Shown one piece after another: positions 55,346 through 64,000 of a stretch of 64,000 nt of DNA. The stretch comes from Rhizobium sp. 11515TR. GTDB lineage: Bacteria > Pseudomonadota > Alphaproteobacteria > Rhizobiales > Rhizobiaceae. Numbering within the stretch: the first letter of the stretch is position 1; every line of letters starts with the position of its first letter. Where the stretch lies: positions 1,965,501-2,029,500 of the forward strand of contig NZ_CP022998.1 in assembly GCF_002277895.1 (NCBI RefSeq), read 5' to 3'. Made by a program: the position numbers and the translations under genes. The notes under the pieces were generated by a model. It was not told the DNA's origin. It did no database searches and saw nothing but the letters and a program-made list of their open reading frames with translations.

Positions 55346-57553
55346 CTAAGACATCGACGGGATATGCAGTCGCGTCGGTACCACGATCTTGGGGTCCGAT
55401 TTATCGCGGCTATAGGCCGGATTGAGCGCGCGGTCGATGAAACCCTGCGTGGCGTGAAGCCGGCGCAAGTTCTGCTTTTCCTGCTCGAAGCGCTTCTTTC
55501 GCTCGCCGGATTTGTCCGAGCCACGCGACAGCGATTCATGGTGATAAAGACAGGCAAACGGCGTCCAGACGATGCGATAGCCGGCCTTGTGCGCCCGCAG
55601 ACAATAATCCACGTCATTATAGGCGACCCCGAAATTCTCCTCGTCGAAGAGGCCGATTTTCCGTAGGCAGTTCCCCGAGATCAGCATCACCGCTCCGGTC
55701 ACGCAGGTCATGGTGTTGCGCACATGCAGCCGGTTCATCGGTCCGCCGAACTCCTTCGGCTTGTTCATGTACCAGTGACCGGCAAGACCGCCGAAACCGA
55801 TGACTACACCGGCATGCTGCATCTTGTCGTTGGGGAAGAGCAGTTTGGCGCCGACGATGCCGGTCCTGTCATAGGCGAGGCAGGAGACCATTTCCTTCAA
55901 CCAGTCCGCTTCGATGACCTCGACGTCGTTATTCAGAATGAGATAGTGCTCCCCCGTCGCTGCGCTCAGGCCACGATTGACCGAGCGCGAGAAGTTGAAG
56001 GCTTCCGGTATGATAGTCGCCGAGAATCGCGGCTCGCTCTGGCGGTAGCGCTCGTAGAGATCGAGGACCGGTTGATCCGTAGAGCCGTTGTCGATGACCA
56101 GAACTTCGAAATTCGGATAATCCGTCTTTTCAAAGAGATCGCCGAGGATGCGTGAAATCAGATCGAAATTGTTTTTGCTCGGAATGACGATCGAGATTTT
56201 CGGCCACGCATGCGGGGCTTCGAAGATGATCCGGTGCAGCGTCGTGGTGAGAGCGTCCTCGACGGCGATCGTCTGCTTTAGCCGCTCAAATCGTTCGACC
56301 AGCGCCTTCCTGGCGTTCGTTGTGGCGGCCTCCATGAACTTGCGTGAAAAGGTCTTGCCATTGCGGCGCCACCAGTATGCCGGGTAGGGCAGGTGCAGGA
56401 CGCTCTCCTCCGGAACGCCCTCCAGATAACGCAACAGCAGATCGTAATCCTGCGAGCCGTCGTAGCCCATGCGGAGATAGCCGATCTCCCGAAGGCGATC
56501 ATGGCGGTAGATGGAAAAATGATTGATGTAATTGACCCCCGTCAGCAGCACGGAATCATAGGCCGGCTTCAACATGACGCCGGTCGGCTTCAAGATGTCG
56601 TCGACCACTAGCTCGTCCGTATAGAGGAAATTCGCGTCCGGATTTTGCTCCAGCGTATGCCGGATGAGCTTGAAGGCATGCGGTGCGATGACATCGTCAT
56701 GATCGAGAAAGGCGATCCATTGTCCCCGTGCTTGGGACAGACCCGCATTGGTAGCGGCCGCGATGCCGCCGTTGCGCTCATTCAGCACAAAGCGGATATC
56801 GTCTTTCGATTGCCGGCTCTGATACCATTGCCGCGTTTCCGGCGACGCCGAGCCATCATCGCTCAGGATGAGCTCGGTGCCTGTTTCGCCCTGTTCTTCG
56901 AAAGATTTGATGAGGTCGTCCAGATAGCGAGGCGGCGCATTATAGACGGGAACGACGACGCTCAGCCAGGTTCCGGCCGTTGCGGATACCGGTGTCGCCT
57001 CCAGTGCGGAGGCAAGCCCATAGCTAGCGTCGGCATATTGCACGGTCAGGCTTGCGGCGCGTCGCCCGAAGCGAAGCCTGGGCAATTTCATCCAATATTG
57101 GGGGAGCTTGCCGAGATCGACACGCTTGGTCCGTCCATCCGGTTCAAGAAGGGTCGCAATATATGCCTCGGCCGATTTTTTTGACGCAAAGGTCCTGGCG
57201 GCGAACTGGAACGTCGTTGGGAAGCTGGCCGGATCGGCACGCAGGGCGCAAATGGAGCCGACCGAACCGATGTCGGCGGTGATGACGAAGCGGTGCCCTT
57301 CCGGAAGCGAGACCGTATCTTTCTCTCGGAAGCCATAGCCGCGATTGATATAGAACTTGGGGTCTAGCGGCTCGTCGGTCGCGACCACATGGATAACGAC
57401 TAGTTTCTTTCGCATGGGCAAAAATCTGATCTCGAAAGCCGGATCATCCCCCAAGGATTTCCATAGGCTGAGATCGGCGTCAGCAGAGATTTCCCGTTCG
57501 AGATCGGCGTTCGGTATGATTTTGAGTGTCATCGAAATATTGATTTCATCCAC
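55346..57553 (-). CDS. Glycosyltransferase with two GT2 (GT-A) domains
   Basis: The 735-residue protein has an N-terminal unassigned region (1-190) and then two GT-A domains. The first starts WLSVVVPVYNAPPRYLDDL and has the ELILSDDGS and FLDHDDV acidic motifs. The second starts PKISIVIPSKNNFDLISRIL and has VLVIDNGSTD and LILNNDVEV. Both DxD-type motifs look intact, so it may add two sugars in turn. Two starts are possible: GTG at 57553 or ATG at 57532; neither has a clear ribosome site. It is the distal gene of the minus-strand capsule cluster. Confidence 0.88.
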   Translation of the reverse strand: MDEINISMTLKIIPNADLEREISADADLSLWKSLGDDPAFEIRFLPMRKKLVVIHVVATDEPLDPKFYINRGYGFREKDTVSLPEGHRFVITADIGSVGSICALRADPASFPTTFQFAARTFASKKSAEAYIATLLEPDGRTKRVDLGKLPQYWMKLPRLRFGRRAASLTVQYADASYGLASALEATPVSATAGTWLSVVVPVYNAPPRYLDDLIKSFEEQGETGTELILSDDGSASPETRQWYQSRQSKDDIRFVLNERNGGIAAATNAGLSQARGQWIAFLDHDDVIAPHAFKLIRHTLEQNPDANFLYTDELVVDDILKPTGVMLKPAYDSVLLTGVNYINHFSIYRHDRLREIGYLRMGYDGSQDYDLLLRYLEGVPEESVLHLPYPAYWWRRNGKTFSRKFMEAATTNARKALVERFERLKQTIAVEDALTTTLHRIIFEAPHAWPKISIVIPSKNNFDLISRILGDLFEKTDYPNFEVLVIDNGSTDQPVLDLYERYRQSEPRFSATIIPEAFNFSRSVNRGLSAATGEHYLILNNDVEVIEADWLKEMVSCLAYDRTGIVGAKLLFPNDKMQHAGVVIGFGGLAGHWYMNKPKEFGGPMNRLHVRNTMTCVTGAVMLISGNCLRKIGLFDEENFGVAYNDVDYCLRAHKAGYRIVWTPFACLYHHESLSRGSDKSGERKKRFEQEKQNLRRLHATQGFIDRALNPAYSRDKSDPKIVVPTRLHIPSMS

Positions 57554-57588
57554 ATGCGAGTAGAGGCATTGCCTGCGAAATTCCTGGC

Positions 57589-58695
57589 CTAGCCCGCGCC
57601 GCTGAGAGGTTCAAAACGTATGCCCGGAAATGTCGGACTGGCATATAGCCGCATTTTCTCGATCGAATGTCGTGTGGCATCGCGGGCAGAAAGCCGCAGC
57701 ACGCGGTCGCCGATGAGTAGGTCGATAGCGGCAAGCCACTCGTCGGCGGTATTGCCGATGTGAAGTTCCCCAGCAACGACGCATCGTTCGAAAGTCGGGC
57801 ATCGGGAAAATATGGCTGCTGCCTGCAGGCGGCTGATGTCGATCCGCTTGGTATCCGAACGGCTCGCATTCGTCTTTCCGGACAGAAGAGGGGCCAGAGC
57901 GATATCTGCTTGATGATGCTCTGTCTTTGCGAGGTAGGCAGGCCACGAAAGCGGCGGGATGATCGTCATTCTCGCCGGGTCGATCCCTTGCAAAGCCCAG
58001 CGTCGGGCGAGAGCGCCGGCGGCAAAAACCTCGAAATGCAGGTTGCCGTGTTTTTCCATCGCGGCTTTGACGATCGGCATGAGGAACTCGTGTTCGCGGC
58101 GATGAACACCGGTGGCATGGTAGACCATCCTCAGCGGTGCGCCCCCGTCATCGCTGCCATTGACCACGATTTCTGTTGCATCCGCTGGAAGCGGGGGCAG
58201 GATATCGATCCGATGGCTTCTCATCGCGAGCGCGTTTGCCAGGGGTTCGGTCGAGGTCCAAACATGAGTGAGGAGCCTATTGACCCTCGGCATTGGGCGG
58301 ACGGCCAATTTGATCAGTCTGAACTTATAGAGCCAACCGGCTTCGTTGCCTGTCACAACCGCGGGAATGTCATCGTCGACGAAATAGGCGACCCCGGCAA
58401 GCGTGCCTCGCCTTTCTTCCAGCCAGCGCAACTGCGGCTGCTTGATGTAGCGGCAAATGATAACGAAGAGGCCCTCGCTATCGATAGCGTCGAGGGGGTC
58501 GTCGAGGCCTTTCATGATGACCGGAATGTGGCCGAGTGTCTTGGCCCGCTCAGCAAGATAATAGCTGAAGCTCGGGTTGGGATGGCGCGACAAGATGAGC
58601 AGACGCCTTGCAACGCGCTCACCATCTTCCGCCAACGCGCCGGATGGCCGCGGTCTTGGAAGCAATTGATAGACGATGTCGCGCAAAACTTGCAT
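57589..58695 (-). CDS. Putative glycosyltransferase-like protein in capsule cluster
   Basis: The 368-residue protein has no confident family by eye. The layout is consistent with a GT-B enzyme: an N-domain beginning RLLILSRHPNPSFSYYLAER, a VWTSTEPLANALA segment reminiscent of GT4 bridge regions, MVYHATGVHRREHEFLMPIV and a late DIALAPLLSGKTNASRSDTK that corresponds in place to the donor site. The GGGAG before the ATG at 58695 supports that start; a GTG at 58716 would overlap the KpsE-like stop. Co-transcribed with the capsule genes. Confidence 0.7.
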   Translation of the reverse strand: MQVLRDIVYQLLPRPRPSGALAEDGERVARRLLILSRHPNPSFSYYLAERAKTLGHIPVIMKGLDDPLDAIDSEGLFVIICRYIKQPQLRWLEERRGTLAGVAYFVDDDIPAVVTGNEAGWLYKFRLIKLAVRPMPRVNRLLTHVWTSTEPLANALAMRSHRIDILPPLPADATEIVVNGSDDGGAPLRMVYHATGVHRREHEFLMPIVKAAMEKHGNLHFEVFAAGALARRWALQGIDPARMTIIPPLSWPAYLAKTEHHQADIALAPLLSGKTNASRSDTKRIDISRLQAAAIFSRCPTFERCVVAGELHIGNTADEWLAAIDLLIGDRVLRLSARDATRHSIEKMRLYASPTFPGIRFEPLSGAG

Positions 58696-58712
58696 GGGGC
58701 TCCCGCGCAAAA

Positions 58713-59978
58713 TCACGCCAGGCGACTTCGGAGATTTGCGAGGATGCCGAAAACGGCACCCCAGGCAAGGAGCGTCACACCCAAGATCCCGCCGATCCAG
58801 AGCGCCCGCTGGGGATACTCCGCCTCGTCAGGCAGGCTGGGCGCCAGGAACGTATCTAGGTAGAGCAGCTGCTGCTTGCTGACGAACTTGACCTGCTCCA
58901 GCGTCTTCATGCTCGAGGCAAATTGCTGCTCGGCAAGGCTCTGTTCCAGTTCGCGCTGTGACATATCCACGGAAACATCCGCGAGATTCTGTTCGGACTT
59001 GTTCTGCCCGGCGACTTGGCTGTTGAGCTGGTCGATCTGCTTCTGCCTGCTGTCGATCTCGCGTTTCAACACGCGCATCTGCGGTGCATCGGCGGAGACG
59101 GTCCCAAGCAGCGCGTCATATTTCTGTTGAAGCTCTATCCTCTCCTTCTGCACGGATGAGATCAGGTTCGTGATAACGGTCGACGATCCCTCGACGCTGA
59201 GGACGCCCGTCTGGTTGCGCGCAATCAAAAGCTGATCTCGCGCCTTCTGCAGCTGATCCCTAGCATTGTCGAGATTCGCCTGGGCGGTTGCGATGACGTC
59301 ATGCCAGATGCGGGTGTTGACGTCGTTGACAACGACCTCGGACGCGGCGACAACCTCGCGCAATATTTTCTGAGCGTCGGCCGCGGTGAAAGCCCGTGCC
59401 TTGACCGTCACGATGCCGCTGTTCGCATCGATTTTGACCGAAACCATGTCTTCCCAGTAATCGAGCAGCTTTTCCGAGCTCGCATCCTTCTTCAGGCGCG
59501 CAATCCGATCGATCGAGTCGTTGCCGTAGATCTTTTGAAAGTCGACCCTTTCCTCGAGCGCGGTAACCATGTCCTTGCTCTTGATGAAGTTGGTGACGAT
59601 CAGGGTGTTCTGGACGATCTGCGCCGGCGGCAGGCCGGTCACCTTGGTAATCTGATTGCTGCCGAGTGCGGGCGTGGAGGTGCGGACCGTAAAGCGCGTT
59701 TCCGATTGATACTGATCGGACGCGACACAGGTAAAATAGTAGATCGAAGCGACATTGGGGACGACAATCAGTAGAAAGGTCGATGCCAGCATGACCTTGC
59801 CGATGATCTGCTGCATCGGCCGCGGCCGCAGGCCGACGGCCTTGAACAGCTGGCTGCGCCTCGATGTCGAGAAGCGCAGTTTCCGCGCGGTCACCGACAG
59901 ATTCGTGGCCACGTTTCGGCTATGCTCCGTCGCGCTGAGCTGAAGCGTTTTTGGCGCGTTTTCGGTATCATGAGCCAT
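58713..59978 (-). CDS. Capsule polysaccharide export inner-membrane protein, KpsE-like (copy 1)
   Basis: The 421-residue protein is a polysaccharide co-polymerase/export protein of the KpsE/CtrB/RkpR kind. One span lies near residues 60-85 (MLASTFLLIVVPNVASIYYF) after a basic cytoplasmic N-terminus. A periplasmic domain follows with QSETRFTVRT, a long coiled coil (about 225-350, Gln/Lys-rich) and a second span near 395-415. In ABC-dependent capsule systems it links the KpsMT transporter to the outer-membrane channel. A 29-base gap separates it from the KpsT gene upstream in the operon. Confidence 0.88.
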   Translation of the reverse strand: MAHDTENAPKTLQLSATEHSRNVATNLSVTARKLRFSTSRRSQLFKAVGLRPRPMQQIIGKVMLASTFLLIVVPNVASIYYFTCVASDQYQSETRFTVRTSTPALGSNQITKVTGLPPAQIVQNTLIVTNFIKSKDMVTALEERVDFQKIYGNDSIDRIARLKKDASSEKLLDYWEDMVSVKIDANSGIVTVKARAFTAADAQKILREVVAASEVVVNDVNTRIWHDVIATAQANLDNARDQLQKARDQLLIARNQTGVLSVEGSSTVITNLISSVQKERIELQQKYDALLGTVSADAPQMRVLKREIDSRQKQIDQLNSQVAGQNKSEQNLADVSVDMSQRELEQSLAEQQFASSMKTLEQVKFVSKQQLLYLDTFLAPSLPDEAEYPQRALWIGGILGVTLLAWGAVFGILANLRSRLA

Positions 59979-60007
59979 ATTGGGCCTTGTCGTCGATCCC
60001 TGATCTT

Positions 60008-60661
60008 CTATCGATTCAATCTATAATAGGCTTCGATGGCCTGCTCTACCTTATCGAAGACGATAAGTCTGCCGTCGACAAGTACAATACCCCTGTCGCA
60101 ATGTGTATTAATCATGCTCATGCTATGGGACACCATGATGATATCGGAATTCTTGCGCCTGTTCTCGAATGCGATGCGGCAACGCTCCTGGAAGCGCGCA
60201 TCGCCGACGGCCAGAACCTCGTCCACCAGATAGCATTCGAACTCGATCGCCATTGAGAGCCCGAATGCCAATCGCGCGCTCATGCCCGAGGAGTAGGTGC
60301 GCACCGGCGCATCAAGATAGTCGCCCAATTCGGCGAATTCTTCGACGAAGCGGGAGACGCGCCTGACATCCTCGCCGTAAGCGCGCGCAACGAAATGAAC
60401 ATTAGCCCGCCCCGTCATGAAGGGATTGAAGCCGCTGCCGAGGCCTAGCGGCCAGGATACCCGAACGTTTTTGCTGATCTTGCCCGAATTCGGCAGCATC
60501 GTGCCTGCAATCATGCGGATCGTTGTCGATTTTCCGGCACCATTCACGCCGAGCAGGCCGTAGGAATAGCCGGATTCGAACTCGCAATGCACCCGGTCGA
60601 GGATGATCTTCTTGCCGCTCTGTGTCTTGAAGGATTTCGAGACGTTCTTGAAGCTGATCAT
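60008..60661 (-). CDS. Capsule polysaccharide ABC transporter ATP-binding protein, KpsT-like
   Basis: The 217-residue ATPase has Walker A GVNGAGKST near residue 38, the polysaccharide-ABC variant signature TYSSGMSARLAFGLSMAI, Walker B CYLVDEVLAVGD, and H-loop IMVSHSMSM. The SGFNPFMTGRANVHFVARAYG segment and the short length are typical of KpsT/CtrD exporters rather than O-antigen Wzt. The ATG at 60661 overlaps nothing and follows GGGAAAG. It needs a KpsM permease, which is not in this window. Confidence 0.93.
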   Translation of the reverse strand: MISFKNVSKSFKTQSGKKIILDRVHCEFESGYSYGLLGVNGAGKSTTIRMIAGTMLPNSGKISKNVRVSWPLGLGSGFNPFMTGRANVHFVARAYGEDVRRVSRFVEEFAELGDYLDAPVRTYSSGMSARLAFGLSMAIEFECYLVDEVLAVGDARFQERCRIAFENRRKNSDIIMVSHSMSMINTHCDRGIVLVDGRLIVFDKVEQAIEAYYRLNR

Positions 60662-60674
60662 GGCGCTTTCCCAC

Positions 60675-61958
60675 TCATATCCGGTGATCCTCGACGGATG
60701 CCCAGATGAGAGAAAGCGTCGCCCAGGTGACAATAAGCGCAAGCAATATGATCAGCGGTGTGCTGACGCGACGCGGAAAGATCGATTCGTCCGGCAGCAC
60801 CGGCTTGACGAAAACGGCGAGATAGAGCGTCTTGCGCAGAGCTTCCGCAAGCACGGCATCGTAGTTCTTCTGCGCGCTTTCGTAGAGCTTTTCCGCGATC
60901 ATGCGATCGGTCTCCAGCCTGGAATAGTCCAGCAGGGCCTTTGCAAGGCTTGCGTTCTCAGGACCTGTCAATTCCGATCTCATCTTCTCGATCTGTGCAT
61001 CGAGGCTGTCTTTGGCGAGATTGAGCTGCTGATAGGTCGGAGAATTCTGGGCATTGGATTGCCGCATGACGAAGAGACGCGTTTCGAATTCCAGCTTCTG
61101 CGCAAGCAGCCCCGTCAGAAGCGTGCCGCTGTTCTTGGCTTGCATCTGCGGGCTCAGAAGGCCGGATGCATTTTGGAACTGGTTGAGGGCGGCCAGTGTG
61201 TCGCCATACGTCTTGCCGCTTTTCTGAACGTCGGCCTTCATGCTCTGCACGATGTCGTTGCGCGCCCGTTCGGAAAGCTCGTTGATGAGCTTTTCGCTTT
61301 CCTCGATGATGGCGTCCGCAAGCTTGACGGAATCATCAGGCGTGAAAGCCCTGACCTTCAGCGTGATGATGCCGGAGGTGACGTCTATGTAGGCGCTGAC
61401 ATGGTCGTTCCAGTACTTCAGGAACTCTTCGTCGGATCGCGCCGAACTGAATCGCGACAGGAAATCCGCATTCTGCCGGGTAAACATGGCCCGATAATCG
61501 AGTTTCTTGCCGATCCGGTTCAGAATTTCCGTCGAGTGAATGAAGCTGGTGACGACATAGGCGTCCTGCGAAGCCGAGCGCATGTTCAGAGCGCTGGTGG
61601 CTCCCCCGGGGTCGCCGGCATCGCTGGTGTCGCCTACTCCCGACACGGCACGAACGGCAAAACGTGCTTCCGCCACATATTGGTTAGAGGCAATGAAGGC
61701 GTAATACACCGAGCTGGCCAGGAAAGGCAGGATAACGAGCAATACAAAGCCGATAAGTCTCAGTGGCGGCTTGCCGCCCGACTGTGTTTCGGGCTCGCTG
61801 CTGTCATGCACCGGTATGTATTCGATGTCCTCGATATCGGTGCGCGCACGCTGCGCCGGCAGCCTGCGCCGAAACAGCGAAGGCAGGATATGCCGGCTGC
61901 TCGTTTTTACCCGCGGAGAGTCCTGAACTATCGCGTCTTCAATGACTGGCTTCGGCAT
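60675..61958 (-). CDS. Capsule polysaccharide export inner-membrane protein, KpsE-like (copy 2)
   Basis: The 427-residue protein has the same layout as the protein at 58713-59978: basic and Arg-rich cytoplasmic N-terminus, a span near 75-95 (LIGFVLLVILPFLASSVYYAF), the NQYVAEARFAVRAVSGV strand, a periplasmic coiled coil and a C-terminal span near 400-420 (PLIILLALIVTWATLSLIW). It ends 13 bases before the KpsT start. I use the ATG at 61958, one base after the upstream stop; a TTG at 61970 is the alternative. Confidence 0.88.
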   Translation of the reverse strand: MPKPVIEDAIVQDSPRVKTSSRHILPSLFRRRLPAQRARTDIEDIEYIPVHDSSEPETQSGGKPPLRLIGFVLLVILPFLASSVYYAFIASNQYVAEARFAVRAVSGVGDTSDAGDPGGATSALNMRSASQDAYVVTSFIHSTEILNRIGKKLDYRAMFTRQNADFLSRFSSARSDEEFLKYWNDHVSAYIDVTSGIITLKVRAFTPDDSVKLADAIIEESEKLINELSERARNDIVQSMKADVQKSGKTYGDTLAALNQFQNASGLLSPQMQAKNSGTLLTGLLAQKLEFETRLFVMRQSNAQNSPTYQQLNLAKDSLDAQIEKMRSELTGPENASLAKALLDYSRLETDRMIAEKLYESAQKNYDAVLAEALRKTLYLAVFVKPVLPDESIFPRRVSTPLIILLALIVTWATLSLIWASVEDHRI

Positions 61959-61959
61959 G

Positions 61960-63024
61960 TCAGCTTGCAATCGTTTCCGGCAGTCCGGGCGCGGTTGGTT
62001 TCATCGCCTGACGCACATAGTGGTCGAAAATCAAATCCTCTTCGAGCATGAGCTCGGCAATATGCAATGAACGCAACCTTGTCGCAACGTCTTCAAGGGT
62101 GCTGTGTCTGGGTGGCAACGGAAAATCGTCAACCGAAATCCCGATGAGCTCGCTGAGCGCCTGTTGAAAATAAAGACTGTCCGTATCGAAACCGACAATT
62201 GCAAAGCGCGAGAGAAGATCGATCGCGCTGGCGACATCGGCGCGTGTCACGGTCTGTTCCGGAATGGTTGTGGCCAATTGCCGGGTGACCGGAGATACCA
62301 GAACGTTTCTGACACTCTGAGGGGCCTTCTTCAAGGCCGTCTTGAGAGAGGCTTCGTTTTCGAGGCTTACCTCGGCAAAATGCTCCGCAGCAGGCGCCAG
62401 GATGATCTTGTCGCGATCGCCGAAGAAGGAAATCTGAGTTTTCGCCATCCGTTTCAGTAGGAATATCCGCAGAGCAAGTTCGTAATAGGGATCGGTAAGC
62501 AGAACGATGGCCTTGAATCCCTTGTCAAGGAATTCTTCATAATTGCGCATCAACAGCCGGCCGCTAAGATAGATCGACTGGATGGCGTTCAGATGAAAGG
62601 CCTGAAGGGTCGTTTCGTGACCGAAGCGCTCGACGGATGAAAGCTCGTATTGAAAGTTGCGGCCGCAATAATAGTCGAATTTGACCATTGGCAGCAGCTG
62701 TGTCTCAAGCCTTACAATCTTTAATGGAATCGTGTTCGATACTTGCGGTCGCCGATAGATCAACAATCCGGATTTGGCGTCATGGATCATCAGCGACGTA
62801 CGTTCCATGAGGTCAGGTATGATTGTTGTGTCGAGTCTGAATCCGACATAGCCATCTTCGTGCCGCCCCGAGTCGATGACCGCCTGTTTGAGCTGGTCGC
62901 ATGGCAGGATCATCAGATCGCCATCGGCGTCGGAGATTCTGATTTGCGGTTTGTCGGAAAAGCCATCGGGGATCAGATAGCCCTCGATGACATTGCCATG
63001 ATCATATTCGAGATTAAAAAGCAC
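61960..63024 (-). CDS. Unrecognised capsule-cluster protein
   Basis: I do not recognise this 354-residue protein. It has no signal or membrane span. An N-terminal beta-rich region (NVIEGYLIPDGFSDKPQIRI, DGYVGFRLDTTIIPDL) is followed by LLIYRRPQ and a mixed alpha/beta region with SIYLSGRLLMRNYEEFLDKG, VLLTDPYYELALRIF and GDRDKIILAPAAEHFAEV. A late IVGFDTDSLYFQQALSEL and a helical tail follow. The middle reads like a nucleotide- or sugar-modifying domain, possibly a sulfotransferase- or phosphotransferase-like enzyme; this is inference from context only. It is translationally coupled (1-base gap) to the KpsE-like gene downstream. Confidence 0.75.
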   Translation of the reverse strand: MLFNLEYDHGNVIEGYLIPDGFSDKPQIRISDADGDLMILPCDQLKQAVIDSGRHEDGYVGFRLDTTIIPDLMERTSLMIHDAKSGLLIYRRPQVSNTIPLKIVRLETQLLPMVKFDYYCGRNFQYELSSVERFGHETTLQAFHLNAIQSIYLSGRLLMRNYEEFLDKGFKAIVLLTDPYYELALRIFLLKRMAKTQISFFGDRDKIILAPAAEHFAEVSLENEASLKTALKKAPQSVRNVLVSPVTRQLATTIPEQTVTRADVASAIDLLSRFAIVGFDTDSLYFQQALSELIGISVDDFPLPPRHSTLEDVATRLRSLHIAELMLEEDLIFDHYVRQAMKPTAPGLPETIAS

Positions 63025-63164
63025 GGAGTTGCTCCGGCGCTTCTACCAGATCGGCACAGCGCCGAAATGGGTGATGGAGTGACGTCATTACGCCCTGCAT
63101 AGCATCATATCTATCAAGATGCCTATCGATATCGCAGATGTCGGGCCTTGGCATTCGAACCTCG

Positions 63165-64000
63165 TCAGGCCTCGTTGGGCGCTTTTCGTGCCAGTAGCGA
63201 GAAGCTGGGGCCGCCTGGATGGCTTAGATTTTCATCCCGGATGACAACGTCATTGAAGCCGAATGTACGCAGCAGCATCAAGATGTCATCCCTGTGCATC
63301 CAAAAGTGCCGGTCCTTCATGCCACCGCAGAAAGATGCATTGGCATTGGCATGGTGATAGCTACGCTCGTAGTAACGCACCGCAATGCCATCTATCAGCT
63401 TCGTCTCTACCTTGCCGGTGAAAGGCAGCCAACGCACGTCGCCTTCGGGCATTGCGTCCTCAAGGACGAAGTGCGTCCAGATGAAAACCGTATGGGACCG
63501 CTTTGCGAGCAAGCGAAGAAACTCGCCGGGGTCGGCCATATGATAGAGAACCCCCGATGCAAGCGTTAAGTCGTAGATTTCTTCGCCTTCCGTCAGCCAC
63601 GCCTGGATGTCGCCGAGCATGAAAGAGGCGGCGTCGATGTTCAGAATCTGTTTGGTAACCAGACATCTTAGAAAACAGAGACGGTTTGCTTCGATCGCAT
63701 CGATCCGCGCCGGGCGATGGCAATTCAGCATATGGGTATGCATCCCCTCGAGCGGCCCGACTTCGAGAACGGTCCTGCCTTCTATCGATCCGAATGTGCG
63801 CAATGCCCAATCGATGCGGTCATCGGCATAAAGGGGCAGGTTGCCGGCGTTAAGACCGAATTCCGGCGGGAACGCACAGTTCCATCCTTGAAGCGCATCG
63901 ATGGCATTTTGGTGCGCTGGCCTGCCTTGCTCGTACTGATCGAATATCTCCAGAGGACTTTTCGATGCTTTCTTCTGGGAGCGCTTTGAAAAACCAAGCA
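63165..64000 (-). CDS. SAM-dependent methyltransferase, cut by the window edge
   Basis: The frame stays open to the end of the window, so the N-terminus is outside it and about 278 codons are visible. Motif I of class I methyltransferases is present (GRTVLEVGPLEGMHTHML), then IDAIEANRLCFLRC and the post-motif YDLTLASGVLYHMADP. The C-terminus (HFWMHRDDILMLLRTFGF) resembles sugar- or lipid-modifying methyltransferases. It is the first visible gene of the minus-strand capsule cluster. A glycan or glycosyl-lipid methylation role is inferred from context. Confidence 0.85.
   Translation of the reverse strand, partial: LGFSKRSQKKASKSPLEIFDQYEQGRPAHQNAIDALQGWNCAFPPEFGLNAGNLPLYADDRIDWALRTFGSIEGRTVLEVGPLEGMHTHMLNCHRPARIDAIEANRLCFLRCLVTKQILNIDAASFMLGDIQAWLTEGEEIYDLTLASGVLYHMADPGEFLRLLAKRSHTVFIWTHFVLEDAMPEGDVRWLPFTGKVETKLIDGIAVRYYERSYHHANANASFCGGMKDRHFWMHRDDILMLLRTFGFNDVVIRDENLSHPGGPSFSLLARKAPNEA

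Overview
The window is a chromosomal segment of an alphaproteobacterium, almost certainly a member of the Rhizobiaceae (Rhizobium/Agrobacterium group). The basis is protein character and gene order: hppA, bamE, ubiquinol-cytochrome c chaperone, DUF177, plsX, fabH, ihfA, MerR; a RopA-like porin; BA14K, DUF2842 and DUF2778 proteins; rplM-rpsI; clpP-clpX-lon-hupB; and high coding GC with long antisense shadow frames. No transposase, integrase, phage gene or CRISPR array was seen.

Layout. 0-8 kb: housekeeping genes (membrane pyrophosphatase, outer-membrane assembly lipoprotein, bc1 chaperone, phospholipid/fatty-acid initiation genes plsX-fabH, IHF alpha, a MerR regulator). 8-14 kb: a porin with a structured leader, small secreted or lipoprotein genes, tRNA-Pro(GGG), a nuclease-like protein and a PHB-depolymerase-type esterase. 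14-24 kb: a polysaccharide cluster (Wza-like exporter, two GT4 glycosyltransferases, polyprenyl-phosphate hexose-1-phosphate transferase, Wzy-like polymerase, a Wzc-like co-polymerase with a degenerate ATP site, and a CelD-type GNAT). Its content resembles the unipolar polysaccharide (upp) adhesin locus of Agrobacterium. 24-35 kb: heme A synthase, a Tlde1/DUF2778 protein, argC, agmatinase, rplM-rpsI, an EamA transporter, an 820-base gene-free AT-rich region with a degenerate repeat pair, and metY. 35-41 kb: the high-affinity phosphate ABC operon pstSCAB behind a three-part Pho box, followed by a convergent membrane diguanylate cyclase. 41-47 kb: clpP, clpX, lon and hupB, each ended by clear hairpins. 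47-50.5 kb: a divergent RibD-like reductase/HxlR regulator pair, an SDR and an aldo/keto reductase. 50.6-55.3 kb: a two-gene SbcD/SbcC-like (YhaO/YhaN-type) DNA repair operon. 55.3-64 kb: a second, ABC-dependent capsule (KPS-type) export cluster on the minus strand, with a KpsT ATPase flanked by two KpsE-like chain proteins, a double-domain GT2, a putative GT-B protein, an unrecognised 354-residue protein and a methyltransferase cut by the window edge.

Working together: the first polysaccharide cluster is Wzy-dependent and the second ABC-dependent, so the window encodes parts of two independent surface-glycan routes. The pst operon and the diguanylate cyclase sit between them. In Agrobacterium, phosphate limitation and cyclic di-GMP are both reported to promote polar adhesin production, so a functional link is plausible but not shown here. 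The strongest leads are the pseudo-ATPase Wzc, the duplicated KpsE pair with the unknown 354-residue protein, the porin Shine-Dalgarno hairpin, the paired ATTGCAAT palindromes at the HxlR promoter and the repeat pair in the 32 kb gap. None of these amounts to a proven new system.
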